Source: Rhynchopus sp. YZ270_cl-10
Taxonomy: Eukaryota > Euglenozoa > Diplonemea > Diplonemida > Diplonemidae
Reading direction: 5' to 3'
NCBI GenBank assembly: GCA_964035575.1
Contig: OZ037918.1
Coordinates: 186,001 to 250,000, forward strand
DNA length: 64,000 bases
The notes beneath the pieces were generated by a model. That model saw only the letters and a program-made list of their open reading frames with translations. It was not told where the DNA came from and ran no database searches. The position numbers and the translations under genes are program-made. Shown here piece by piece: positions 41,648 to 53,200 of the stretch (the stretch's first letter is position 1; every line of letters starts with the position of its first letter).

Positions 41648-43592
41648 TAAACACGGATGCTGCCAGATCTGGCCAGATTTGGGGGCCAATTTCCCAGATC
41701 TGGCTCGTTTTCCAGATGTGGAGATCTTGTTTCCAGATCTGGCCAGATCTGGCCAGATCTGGGAATCTGGGAAATTTTTTTTTTCAAAAAAAAAAAAAAA
41801 CTCCCCAGATCTGGCCAGATCTGGAAATCTGGCCAGTTTTTTTTTTCCCTCAGATTTCTGGCTATTGTCTCCCAGGGAAAGGGACTCTCGAATTTTTTTT
41901 TTCGCCCCTAAAAAGGGCTAATTTCGACGATTTGAGGCCATTTAAAGCAAAATTTGGCACTTTTGAGCATCTGTGGGGGTCTAAAACGTGGTTTTGCGAA
42001 CCCGAAATTTCGTGGTTTTTACCAAAGACAAGTCGATTTTTGAAAAATCTCGAAAAAAAAAAATTTTTTTTTCCGGGAAAATTTTGACCCCTGAGCAGGG
42101 TTTTTGTGTACCAAAAAGTGCAAAAAAACGCAAGAGTCGGGTGTTTTGACGATCTGGTACCGCCATATGCAGTACAGGGGCCCACAATTTCGACTTTTTC
42201 TTAGCAATTTCCTTCATAATTTTTTTTTCTTCGATATTTGGCAAAGGCAAATCTCAGGCAAAAAAAATTCACCCCTGATAGTGGGTCCTTGGGTGTCCAA
42301 AGATGCCAAAAACACAAAAATTTTGATGTTTTGACCATCTGTGGGCGCCTAAAACGCACTTCTCTGCCCAAAAAATGAAAATCGATTTTTCCTTAGCGTT
42401 TTTATAGCCGTGATTTTTGGGTATTTTTTCGCAAAGGGAAAAAAAAAAATATCAACCAAAATAGTGGGTCCTTGGGTGACCAAAAATGCAAAAAAACGTT
42501 TTTTTTTGGTGTTTTGACCCTTCAGAACCACCCAAAACGCACTTTTGTGTACCAAAACACGCATATTTCACATTTCCTCAGCAATTCCTTCACAAGTGCA
42601 AGGTGATTTTTGACCAAACTAATTTTGTGCACTTTTTTTGTGGTCACGTAACGCTAAAATCCTCTCCGTGATGCGAGAATTACATGTGAGAATGCGATAA
42701 TGATTCTCGCATGCGAACGCCCAAAACCACGAAGGAGGACGCAAGCAAGGCTTCAGTGCACTTAGGTACAGGATGCGTCGTTTTCAGTTACAAAAAAGGG
42801 TACTGTGAAGCGGTTGAGGCACACACACAGACCCGTTGCAAAATGCATCTGGGACCCACGCTAGACCCCCCAAAAGCTGTAAAACCATATATTTCCATCT
42901 CGCGACCCCAGCGGATGTGGACTGAGGTGTTTTTTTTTGGGTGTTTAGAAAGGTTTTTGTCCGATTGGAGAATTTTTTCGGTAAGTGTTGCATTTTGTCC
43001 CCACTGAGTGTGCACTCAGAAAACACTCATCAATAAAACGACCTTTCTGTTCGGTAAAAAATAGTTATTTTCTATCGTAGTAGTGGGTTTGTCGTGCAGT
43101 GATGTTCTTTGTACCTGGAGAGTGGGCCGAGTGCAAGGTATGTTTTTAACCCCCCGATTTTCTCCCTTTTCGACATGTTCTCTATTTTTTAGCTATTTTT
43201 TTTTTTGTCAACAAAAATGTCACTTTTACGTTTAAGGGGTACGGGGCGGCTTCTTGTTTGTTTGTTTGTTTTTTTGTTGTAGTCTCTACTTTTACATTCA
43301 ATTTCTCTTAACAGGTACCCGAACCGACGACCCTTCATCATAACAGCGAAGCAGTGCCGACGGAAGAGCTGGTGCAATTATTTCAAAACCAGGTGGCGAT
43401 CGTAAAAGTCGGGTTTATATACCAACTTTTCCATTAACCCACCCCATAGACCACCCTAATTATTATGAAACTCTTAGTCAGTCACTGCTATAGCCATTTA
43501 ACCCAGGGAGCGTAGCTAGTGCAAGAAATTCGACTTCGGGATCCGGAAAGTCTGTCCTCTGCTTGCGGAGGACTAGGCACAAGAAAATATTG
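41648..43592 (-). repeat. Right arm of the large inverted repeat (partner 1-1925)
   Basis: It starts at ACACGGATGCTGCCAGATC and runs as the reverse complement of 1925-1. It includes the palindrome cluster (41655-41840), the 182-bp tandem array (about 41900-42550) and the end GCACAAGAAAATATTG at 43592. Differences from the left arm are small. Confidence 0.85.
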
Positions 43593-43822
43593 CGTTCCCC
43601 CAGAAAACTAATTTTTGTCACAGTAATTTTTGCCCAGGGCATGCTCTTGAAGCATGGCGGCTTGGTGTGAGAAGGGGCAGTGTATTGTATTGTTCTAGAT
43701 TTCAACGGTTGTTAGAACGAGTCAAGTGGATGCTTATCTAAACACTGACTTTAGTACAGACCCGAGAGATCACACATGACTTTGAGGAAAGAACAAAGCA
43801 ATGCATCTGTACCCGCACGCCA
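43593..43822. other. DNA beyond the visible left-arm match
   Basis: It may still belong to the inverted repeat, since the left arm is cut by the window edge. No gene recognised. Confidence 0.4.
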
Positions 43823-44120
43823 GGTTGTAGTTACTTCAGAATTTTCTTAAGTTTGCATGAACGAGGAGGGGCGAATCATTCTTCGGGAACCATAGTTGTA
43901 TACCATGGAATGATTTTCTCAAAAACACCACGTGGGGGCTGAATTCAATCCCTTAAGAATTGCGAATTCAGCCTTTGTAGAAGGTACGTCTTACTTGTAC
44001 TTGTACTTGTATGCCGTGTCCACCCTTCTCGACCTTACCGGTTCACATGTACGAATAATATTAGGCAGTGGTAACACCCTTCTCAATTGTGCAAACTTAA
44101 GAATTTTCTGCTGTAACTTA
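43823..44120. mobile_element. MITE-like element with nested hairpin
   Basis: CAGAATTTTCTTAAGTTTGC at the left (43837-43857) faces TGCAAACTTAAGAATTTTCT (44090-44110), with weaker pairing further out. Inside, GGCTGAATTC and GAATTCAGCC form a second hairpin (about 43937-43973). Confidence 0.5.
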
Positions 44121-44439
44121 CCAAAATCGATTTTCTTTCACCCCAAACACCCGCAACACCCCACCTGCTACTTCGGTAGCCTGTGTTGTTGGGAGTTGGT
44201 TCTCATGTTGATCCCCAGTGTTTTGCACTGCTTCTTCTGAGCCCAACGCTGTTTGGCCTGTCGACGTAATAAATACGAAGACAGGGCGGCGGTGCCAACA
44301 ATTTTCCAATGATGTAACGTTTATCTGATTGATTTATCGTTTGATATACCTTGTGTGTCCTACTTCGTAACTTGCACACACGAGCAACGTATATTGAACG
44401 GTACTTCAAGCGATACTTCGTTATGTCATTGGGGGTACC

Positions 44440-44618
44440 TGGAAAAAAAAATTTTCCCAGACGTCCCAGATCTCCCAGATGTGGCCAGATCTGGCCAGAT
44501 CTGGGACGTCTGGGAAAATTTTTTTTTTCAAAAAAAAAAATTTTTTTCCAGATCTGGCCAGATCTGGGAGGCCCAGATCTGGAGATCTGGCCAGATCTGG
44601 CAGCATCCGTGTATAAAC
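44440..44618. repeat. Isolated third CCAGATCTGG palindrome cluster
   Basis: TTTTCCCAGACGTCCCAGAT pairs with ATCTGGGACGTCTGGGAAAA. Then follow a T/A core, further CCAGATCTGG units, and the end GGCAGCATCCGTGT shared with the two large arms. Here the cluster stands without the 182-bp array, so it may be a solo element end. Confidence 0.7.
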
Positions 44619-44991
44619 ACTCATCACACGAAAAAAAACCCATGGTGCACATCTCGACCTGTTTTGGTGAGGCGTGGGTCTGCAGCCACGGTTCGTCCCA
44701 GAAAACCGCAAAGTGTGTTCAAAATGCTTTGTTTCTATTTGCTCCTTCGGCGACAAAAGAAAACTCGTAACACGAATGTGCCTCTCGTGCACACACAGCT
44801 TAACAATGAGGGTACTGTTCGAACATCAGGCAAAAATAATCCCCTGACGACGCTAAAACACTATTAAAAAAAAAGCCCTTTTACGGGCATTATCGAAATC
44901 GAAAGAAGTGAGTTGAACATTGTGCATCTGATCGAGGATACACAACGCACATTATGTGCAATGATTCGCCCTTAGGACGATACACAGTTGC
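44619..44991. other. Spacer
   Basis: It carries GCACATCTCGACCTGT related to 32190, and a GTGCCTCTCGTGCACAC hairpin at 44778. No gene recognised. Confidence 0.45.
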
Positions 44992-45388
44992 TTTCAAACA
45001 CAAACACACATCTTCGACATGGGAGTGGGGTACGAAGCAGAGGAAGGAGAGGGGAAGAGGAAGAGCTCCTGAGAGCTCCTGATGGGGCAGCGGTCTGTGT
45101 TAGTACAATATACAGTCGTCCTAAAGCAACTTGGTGTCCTAATAAAGTGGGCGGATATCAGTAAGGTTTGTGTCTGCTTCGACAACGCCCTGCCGAGGCA
45201 GGTTCTGTGCAAACAATGTTACCCGAAGGCTGTTGGACTGAGATGGTATTTTTTTTGGAGGTAATTTGGTTTTTTTTGAACACCAAAATATACTTGAAAA
45301 CGACTGTAAATTCTTCCAGATCAGCGCAAACCCAGAAAGGCAGTAGTGAAGGAGAAAGGAGTAGACGATATTTATTTGAAAGCGTTCA
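44992..45388 (+). repeat. Direct duplication, partner 28769-29160 (empty-site version)
   Basis: It continues past AAAGCGTTCA directly into CTTTAAATATAAAAAAAACT, without the two elements present at 29161-29988. It includes a family Z hairpin at 45178-45232. Confidence 0.85.
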
Positions 45389-45413
45389 CTTTAAATATAA
45401 AAAAAACTGTAGT

Positions 45414-45496
45414 CGATGCAGGCACCTCCGACTGACCCACGATGCCAGCCCCGGATGAAAGCACAAAGTACCCTGCGGCCTACAGTAGATGTAAGA
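45414..45496 (+). repeat. Family U repeat, copy 3
   Basis: CGATGCAGGCACCTCCGACT, ACGATGCCAGCCCCGGATGA, AAGCACAAAGTACCCTGCGG, TAGATGTAA. Confidence 0.6.
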
Positions 45497-45804
45497 AGGA
45501 AACCAATAAAATGTTGAAAAGATTAATATGCCTCACATGCACACATATCTTCAAAAGAGAAATCATAGTATGCATAACAAATGCTGCATTTCAAGGAGGG
45601 CAACAATGACATGAACAGAGAGAAACTTTCTTAGATGAATGTGCCTCCCTGTACACACAATTCATGCTCATGAACCTACGTATCCACACCACTCAAGCAC
45701 CGTGCGAAAACCGATCACATGCGATGCTATTTCGTGTACTCACTCTTTGTCAAACAGGGTTTATACTATGGGTTTGCGACTGTTGAGGAGCGTGGCACGT
45801 ACGA

Positions 45805-48800
45805 TTAGAACACTTCTGGTCTGAAGTCGTACTCAGCGTACGTGGAGTTGAACTCCTTGCACTCCTTCTCAAGGTCGGCCACAAGCATCGGGTTCCCACA
45901 GCAGAACACACCAACCTCAGTCGAGGTGTTCGTGATGCCCAAATCTGTGAAGATCTCACGCCAGCTCGGCCGCCCGAAGTTCGTTGCAACAGGCAGGTGT
46001 GTCAGGAAGTCGTGGCTCTTCACTGCCACCGTGTAGTGCTGCACAAGCTGGAACATGTCGAACTTCACACTCTTGTCCACAGGCTTCGCACCCTCCTTTG
46101 CAGGCTTGGCAGAGAGCGAGTACTCAGGTGTTGCAAGCTTCTTCACAGCAGGTCCCGTCAGGCAGATCTGGATCGTGAAGTCGATCTCCCCGTTCTTCAC
46201 CTCGTCCATCGCACGGATCACGTCCTCCACAGTCGAGACAGCCTCCAGCTCTGCCACAAGGTAGATGAAGTGCACACGTGTGCGCTTCCCTGCGTTCTGC
46301 CTGCGTGCCTTGTTCTTCAGCAGTTCTGCCGCAACAGAGAGGAACGGCGTCACACCAATACCAGCACCAACAAGCACCATCGTCGAAAACTGGTCAAAAC
46401 TCTGTGCAGGTGCGATGTACGGACCGTCCACACCAAGGGCCATGTCCTGGCGCTGTGCCAGTGCTGTCTCCACGTGGTCTCCAAGGCGTGTCACCCAGTC
46501 CCCGTCACACTTGATCTGCAGCTCCACCTCAGACGCAGTCACCTTCGACACTGTGAAGGGGTGCCACTCCCACCTGCTGATGCGCTCGTCTTGGATGTGC
46601 ACGTACTGACCTGCCTTGTACGAGTCGATGTTGCCCTCGTCAGCACGCTTCAGGGACAGACGCAGGATACGGCCACCGTCCTTCCCGACAGGGTACAGAC
46701 GTGTCATGTTCCTGTCCACCTGCATCGGGTGCTTGGCACGCCACAGACGTCTGTACAGCATCTCCGCAAGGTACAGGAACAGCGGCGGTGCTGTCCACCA
46801 GATCGTGTCCGAACGTCCGTCCAGCTGTCCCGCAGGTGCGTACAGACGCGGGTGCTTCGACGGCTTCGTGTGCACAAGCAGCACAACCATGTACAGAATC
46901 AGGAACATGTGTGTCTGGAAGAAGAAGTTGAACAACTTCCGTGTCGCAACGTGGTAGCGTGCCACAATCACAGGGAACAGCAGGAGCACCATGCACAGGA
47001 TGCCGGTGATGAACGGAAGCTGTGCCACAAGCTGGTCGTATGCGTTCTTGTCGTACTTGTGAATCAACATGTAGTAGTTCCTCGATGCACAGCCAGTGTG
47101 GATCAGCGACAGCACAGTCACAATCACACCCAGCCACACGTGCAGGTTGATTGTCTGTCCAAACAGCGATTCAAACAGTGCCGTGCTCTGGATGGCTGTC
47201 ATCGTGTGTCTGCATCCCATCATCATCAACATGAAGTTGCACACCTTGATCGCATTCGCACACCCCTTCGCAATCGGCAGAGAGTAGCCAAGCAGGTCGA
47301 ACGCAGGTCCCTGGGTGTGGTTGAAGAAGTACCACAGCCACGCACCCACAAGCGGGATGATCACACACAGCCACGAGAGCAGCGGCTTCTTCACACGGTA
47401 GAACCAGCGGGTGAAGGTCTGTCTGCAGCCTGTCACCACCCCTGGACCTGCAGGCTCGCCGTTCTCGACCTTTGTCACTGAGTACGCAACATCGCCCTTG
47501 GGAAGACCCTTGAAGAGTGCCGACACGGATGAGGCAATGACGACATCATCTTCTGGCCTTTTCTCGCGGATGAGCTCTGTTGTCTTCCCGATGCTGACCT
47601 CGAGTGCCTCACGTGTGCATGTCTCTCTGTGCACGTTGGTTGCAAGCTCACGCTCCTGGCCAAGCTGTGCAGATCCTCTGCAGCCGAGACAGTAGAGCGC
47701 AGACTCGGTCTTGCCGACAAGGAGGTACTGGCGTGCACGGCCGATGTAGAGTCGCTCGCCTTTATCGATAAGACTGTCGAAGTCGGGACGGCCCTCCTCC
47801 AGCACGAAGCGGCGCAGGCAGCAGCCACAGGCAGGCCCCACACCCTGCATGTCTGCAGGGGTGATCTCGTCCATCTCAACCTCCTCGTCCACCTCCACCT
47901 CGTCGTGCTCGCCTTCTTCCGCCACAAGAGACCCGAAGGCGTGGTCCACGTGAGGAGACTTCGGGGTCACGGGCTTCACAGGATTGGGCTCCCCGTAGGG
48001 AAGGTTCTGGGACGACCCGTAGGGGAGGTTCATGGAGGACGAGGTTGTGTCGTGCTTGGAGGTGCTCAGGTTGCATGGGCTGTCCTTGCCGGTGGTGTGG
48101 AATGAGAAGAGCGTGTCCCATCGCCGCATGCCTCGTGCGGAGGACGCACGTTTGAAGTCGTCGAAGCCATCGCCCTGGCGTGTCTTGCATGCACACCTCT
48201 TGAGGAGCAGCATCAGACAACAGAGGACAGTGAGCAGGCCAAGAACAGTGATCGAGGTTGCAAGCACAATGGTGCGTGTGACGGCTGTGTCGTCGTCCTT
48301 CTCTGCTGCCTGGCACACAGTGCGCAGGAGGTCGTCTGTCGCCACGACAGTCGGGGTGTGTCCCTTCACGCACGTCGCCGCATGGCAGATGCGGTCCACA
48401 ACAAGGGCACGCATCGTCAGGTTCATGTCCAGTGTCCCTGTGCACTCAACGTTCATGTCGCGCCCAATCACTGTTGTCTGTGCCACGTCGTCTGTTGCGA
48501 GTGTCACGTACGAGAAGGCGTCGTCGCGTGCAACGATGATCGATGTGGCGACGTAGCCAGCTGCGTCCAGCTTCGAGGCAAACAACTCCTGCACCTGGGC
48601 TGCGCTGTGCACTGCCGCCATCGAGATCGTGCGGCCGTGCAGCACACAACCTGTCGCACACTCCATCTGGAACTGCAGGTCCACTGGCATCCCAATAGAG
48701 TGGTCAAGAGCGGACTGCACATCCTCCGGTGCGCCCAGGTCTGCACAGGAGCCGACCCCCTGCACGCGGATGGTGTGGTCAAGGCCGACAGAGCACAGCT

Positions 48801-48915
48801 TCGACGCACCGCACACCTCCAATGCCGAGCAGTCCGCTGCACTGGCGCACTGCACTGCCGCTGCCTCCGTGTGGGGCAGCAGCAGAGCTGCAGAAAGCAC
48901 TGCAACCCTCCACAT
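45805..48915 (-). CDS. NADPH-oxidase-type flavocytochrome with N-terminal ectodomain, copy C
   Basis: Intronless, 1036 aa. The ectodomain (to about 195) and the C-terminal catalytic half are nearly identical to A and B, with both heme histidine pairs, HPFT, GAGIGVTPF and CCGNP intact. From the end of the ectodomain to the second helix it diverges strongly. The single helix is kept, but the basic stretch is CACKTRQGDGFDDF, and the linker is unrelated, with a duplicated NLPYG, a KPVTPKSP segment and an acidic DEVEVDEEVEMDE. The block after CCLRRFVLEEGR also differs (DFDSLIDKGERLYIG; TTELIREKRPEDD). This looks like a distinct regulatory variant on a homogenised core. The start MWRVAV is chosen as in A and B; an in-frame ATG lies 49 codons upstream, where sequence is not shared. 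Confidence 0.85.
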   Translation of the reverse strand: MWRVAVLSAALLLPHTEAAAVQCASAADCSALEVCGASKLCSVGLDHTIRVQGVGSCADLGAPEDVQSALDHSIGMPVDLQFQMECATGCVLHGRTISMAAVHSAAQVQELFASKLDAAGYVATSIIVARDDAFSYVTLATDDVAQTTVIGRDMNVECTGTLDMNLTMRALVVDRICHAATCVKGHTPTVVATDDLLRTVCQAAEKDDDTAVTRTIVLATSITVLGLLTVLCCLMLLLKRCACKTRQGDGFDDFKRASSARGMRRWDTLFSFHTTGKDSPCNLSTSKHDTTSSSMNLPYGSSQNLPYGEPNPVKPVTPKSPHVDHAFGSLVAEEGEHDEVEVDEEVEMDEITPADMQGVGPACGCCLRRFVLEEGRPDFDSLIDKGERLYIGRARQYLLVGKTESALYCLGCRGSAQLGQERELATNVHRETCTREALEVSIGKTTELIREKRPEDDVVIASSVSALFKGLPKGDVAYSVTKVENGEPAGPGVVTGCRQTFTRWFYRVKKPLLSWLCVIIPLVGAWLWYFFNHTQGPAFDLLGYSLPIAKGCANAIKVCNFMLMMMGCRHTMTAIQSTALFESLFGQTINLHVWLGVIVTVLSLIHTGCASRNYYMLIHKYDKNAYDQLVAQLPFITGILCMVLLLFPVIVARYHVATRKLFNFFFQTHMFLILYMVVLLVHTKPSKHPRLYAPAGQLDGRSDTIWWTAPPLFLYLAEMLYRRLWRAKHPMQVDRNMTRLYPVGKDGGRILRLSLKRADEGNIDSYKAGQYVHIQDERISRWEWHPFTVSKVTASEVELQIKCDGDWVTRLGDHVETALAQRQDMALGVDGPYIAPAQSFDQFSTMVLVGAGIGVTPFLSVAAELLKNKARRQNAGKRTRVHFIYLVAELEAVSTVEDVIRAMDEVKNGEIDFTIQICLTGPAVKKLATPEYSLSAKPAKEGAKPVDKSVKFDMFQLVQHYTVAVKSHDFLTHLPVATNFGRPSWREIFTDLGITNTSTEVGVFCCGNPMLVADLEKECKEFNSTYAEYDFRPEVF

Positions 48916-48990
48916 AATGCTGTGTGTGTCTTGAGTGCCTTGTTCTTTTATTAGGAACCTTCTTTGTTTTTCCGATGCGTGTAATAGCGC
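48916..48990 (-). promoter_or_regulatory. Promoter-proximal region of NOX-like copy C
   Basis: GGCGCTATTACACGCATCGG, then AGGTTCCTAATAAAAGAACA, is nearly identical to copy A. Similarity to A and B ends at CAGGCGC, so about 75 bp is the minimal shared upstream region. Confidence 0.45.
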
Positions 48991-50238
48991 CTGTGGTGTG
49001 GTGTGGATAGTGTAAAAGGGAGTAGTTGCGCATGGTGAATTACAATACAAAAACGAGTCCACTGTTTTTTTTTTTTTTCAATGTTTTTTCCATTTTTTTT
49101 TTCTTTTTTTTCAAAATCAACAATGAATATTTTTCCAGCGAAAAAAGGTTTAGCACTTTGACGGTTTGCAGCATGATACTCTCACTACCTCACGTGATCT
49201 TGGGAGATCTTTTTTTCTTTTCCAAAATAAAAAAGGGGAGACGTGGATTTGGGGGGGGAAACAGTAAAAATGTCAATGTACTCAGATTGTAATACAACAG
49301 TAAAATACTGAAAAAACGCATAAAAAGACAAAAATTCGGAGAAAAAAAAATGTACCCTTCCCTGAAGTTTGTAGTTTATCATATCTCTCCCAAAAGTCAT
49401 TAGGTGTCATCTTGTTCGAAAGTGAACCAGTGTCAAGCCCCCTCCAGTGCCCTCCCAATTTCGCTGTTGCTGTACAAAGGGGGAACTTTTCCGTAACTCG
49501 AATTAACGCAGTAACCCGCAAAGCACCCAGGAGACAGCAATAAAGAAAAATAAAATAAACAAAATAAAAAAACGCGCAATGATCTCTCTCTTTCCTTTCA
49601 GTTTCTTTCTACACTTAGGTTTTCATTTTTCCAAATTCGTATTTTGTTTTGTTTTTTTTTGATGGTCGTCAATTTTTCATGCAGAAAGCATTCTCTCTTT
49701 TTTTCTATCATTTTCTCTTTTTTTTTCGAAATCTTTTTCCTTCCTTGTCTTTTTTTTTTTTTTTTTGACATCTTTCCTTTTTTTTTTTGTATTTTTGTTG
49801 TTGTTGTTTTTTTTTTTTTTTCTCTCTTTCTTTGTTCTTCATCTTCTTCTTTTGCTTGCTCACTAGCGACATAAAAAAGTGGTGTCGCAAAATTAAAAAA
49901 AAAAAAGAAAATCAAAACAGAACGCTCTCTAAAACGAGAGGAATACCGTGTAGTATGGTTGGTCGGAAGTAACAAAAAAATATAAAAAAAAGGGGGTGTT
50001 GGAAAAAGCAACAGACAGCCCTGAACCCCAGGAAACAGGAACTGGTGGAATCAGGTACTATTCTGTGATATATTGTGCTACATGTTTGTCATAAAAGGAA
50101 TGGACTAAGGTGGAACTAATAGAGTTCCCAAAAAAATACGCCAATAATACATTGGCACACTGCAGGTATGGACAGGGGTATAAAAAAGAAGAAGGGACTG
50201 GGAGGATGGAGGGTGAGAGGGGACTGAACTCAAACAGC
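48991..50238. other. Spacer between NOX-like copy C and eEF3 copy 1
   Basis: Dominated by T- and A-runs (especially 49060-49110 and 49640-49860). No gene recognised; its right part must contain the eEF3 3' UTR. Confidence 0.5.
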
Positions 50239-53200
50239 TTAGAAGTCGTCCTCGTCGCTGGACCACTCCTCTCCGAGCTCCTTGGCCTTCTTCTTGGCAA
50301 GCTCACGCTGCTTGCGCTCCTTACGGGTAAGCTCCTTCTTCTGCTGCTTGACCTTGGTGACGTTACCAAGGGCGTCAACCATCTCCTCCATCTGCTGGCC
50401 AGACGTCTTCTCCTTCATGATCTGCTCCATCCAGTCTGCGTCTCCCTTGCAGTCCAGTCGGCCAATACCGTCCTCACCCTTCTCCACAAGCCATGTCTCG
50501 GGGCAGAGGTACTTCGAGAACTGGTCGTTGTGAGTAATGATGACCACTCCTCCCTTGAAGTTCGTGATGGCAACGCAGAGGGCCGCAAGCGACTCACGGT
50601 CCAAGTAGTTGGTCGGCTCGTCAAGGATGACAATGTGGGGCTGGTCCCACATCGCTGCCGCCAGGACAACCTTCACCTTCTGTCCTCCGGAGAGTGCGTT
50701 CATCTGGTAATGGCTGGCGTACTCGGTCTCAAGACCAACGTCGGCCAGAAGCTTCTCGACGTTCGACTGGGTCAGGGGGCGCTTGTATCTGTGGTGTGGT
50801 GTGGTGGTGTGGTGCAATGGTGTGTGGTGATGTGTGACTATGTGGTGTAATGCAATGTGCCATACCTGCCCTCCTCAGCGAGGATCTTCTCAGCGGTCTG
50901 CTTGACGTGCTTGGACCATCCTCCGTCGTTCAGCTTGTCCTCAGGGATGTATCCACGGATACCCTCTCCCTCAACCTTTCCGGTGAAGCGCACCTCGTAC
51001 AGGTATCCTCCACGCTTCTGGGGCTTCCTGATTCCGGTCAGCTTCTCGATGGTGGCCTTGTGGCGGTGGAGACCCTCCTCGTCGGTGTACTCCCAGGTCT
51101 TGACCTCCTTCAGCTTGGCCTCCTCAGCGTCGGTGAGGATCATGGTCACCTTCTCGAGGGACTCCTTGTCAGTTCCGTATTCGTAACGCCAGAGGATGTA
51201 CTCAGTGGCAGTCTGCTTCAAGTGCTTCTCAATGTGATGGAAAGCGTGCTGGGCAACGTACGCGATCTTGCAGTTCGAGTGCTTCCACACGCTTCCGGTG
51301 TCGGGGTTGAGCTCTCCGGTCAGCAGCTTGATCATGGTCGACTTTCCTGCTCCGTTGGGTCCCAGGCACGCCACACGCGACGCCATCGACACACGCACAG
51401 TCAGGCCGACAACGGTCGGGCGCGGGTTTCCGGGGTACGCGAAGTCGACGTTGTCCATCTTCATCAGCACCTTACCACGGCTGTTCACTCCCTCAATGAA
51501 GGACGGGTCCGGGAAGGAGAACTCAAGTCCCTTGGTCGACTTCAGCTCGAAGTACGACTTGCACTCGGGCTTGGCCTCAACGAATTTGTCGATGGTTCCC
51601 TTGAAGGAGTGGAGACGCAGGTTGTCGAAGTGGACAATGCGCTGGCAGCACCTCTGGAGCAGACCGGGGTTCGACGACACAATCATGCAGGTCACGTCCG
51701 TCAGGCTCTCAATGTAGTCCTCCACCCACGCAACGTTCTTCACGTCCAAGTGGTTGGTCGGGTCGTCCATGAGCAGAATGTCGGCCTTCTGAAGCATCGC
51801 ACGTGCCAGGGCAAGCTTCATTCTCCATCCTCCGGACAGGGACGACACGGGGTCCATGATACGTGCGGCCTTTCCTCCCGCAATCTCGTCAGCTCCGGCG
51901 AATCCGACAGCAGACATGGCAGCAATGACGGCAGCCTCGTCGATCTTGGCGGCCTTGATGCGGTCGTCCTCGAAGATGTACTCAAGGCAGGACAAGTGGG
52001 AAAGCTCTCCCAGGATGTCGGCCTCAACGAACACGGTGCGCACCTCGGTGGACGGGGGGAAGCCCTCAACCTGGTCCTTGGCAATTGCCTTCAGGAGCGA
52101 GGTCTTACCACACTCGTTGGGTCCCAGCAGTCCGTACTTGTATCCGCGGAGAAGCTTCAGGGTGGTGTTCTTCAGCAGAATCTTCGATCCGTAGGCAAGG
52201 GTGAAGGTGCAGTTGCAGAGCTCGGCGGCGTCCTCCTCCTCCTCCTTGACCTCTCCGAGCATGAGCGGCTGGCACACGTCGAAGATGCGCTTGGCAACGC
52301 CAGCGGCCTCACCGGCCTTCGACACGGCCTTCACAGCGGCCTCCCAAGGCTTCACGTCCAGCTCCTTCATGTCGAAGAGGGCCTCAAGCACGTCGGCGGT
52401 GAAGCTCATCACCACAGGGTCCGAGGACACAACCTTCTTGTCGTCTCCAAGCATCTTCATCAGCTTGGTCGAGTCAAGGCGCAGAAGCTTCTCGGCGTCG
52501 ATGGTCTTCTGGAGCTTGGTCAGGTGGGCAACAACCTGTCCGCACACGTTACGGCACTCGGGGTCCGAGGTCTGCACAGACGCGTCCTCGACAAGCGGGG
52601 TCAGCTTGGGCAGAAGCGGCTCGGCCTCGCTGGGCACCTCAACAAGCTTCGACAAGTTGTCAGTGATCTTGGCGGCCTGACGCACGATCTTGGTCTCCAT
52701 GGTGCGGAATCCACGCACAAGCAGGGGGGTCACAAGCGCAAGCTCGGGACGCTGCACGGTGGCAACGAACTTGGTGCACGACAGGGTGAAGACACAGTCC
52801 GGGACGTTGGTGGGCTCCATGAGGGCCTCAAGCATCTTGGGCACGAGGTCGTCAATGTCCTTGTTCTCAATGGTCTTCGCCATGTTGGCGAGCGCCTGCT
52901 CGGCCTCCTCGCACACCTCGGTCTTGGTGTCGTGGAGCACGTCGCACACAGCGGGCACAAGCTCAGGCATGAAGGTGCGCACGGAGTCAGCGGCGTTCTT
53001 GGCGAAGATCGAGATCGCCTCGAGGGCCATCACCTTCACCTGGAACTTGGTCGACTCAAGGCAGCCCTCACGGAGCATACCCTGCATGCACATCACGGCC
53101 GCTCCGGTGCTCTGGGACACACGCTCGACGTAGGCGCGGACGGCAGCGTTCGCGGACTTGGCGACAGCCTTGGTCTTGTCTCCGACAAGCTCGAGCACGG

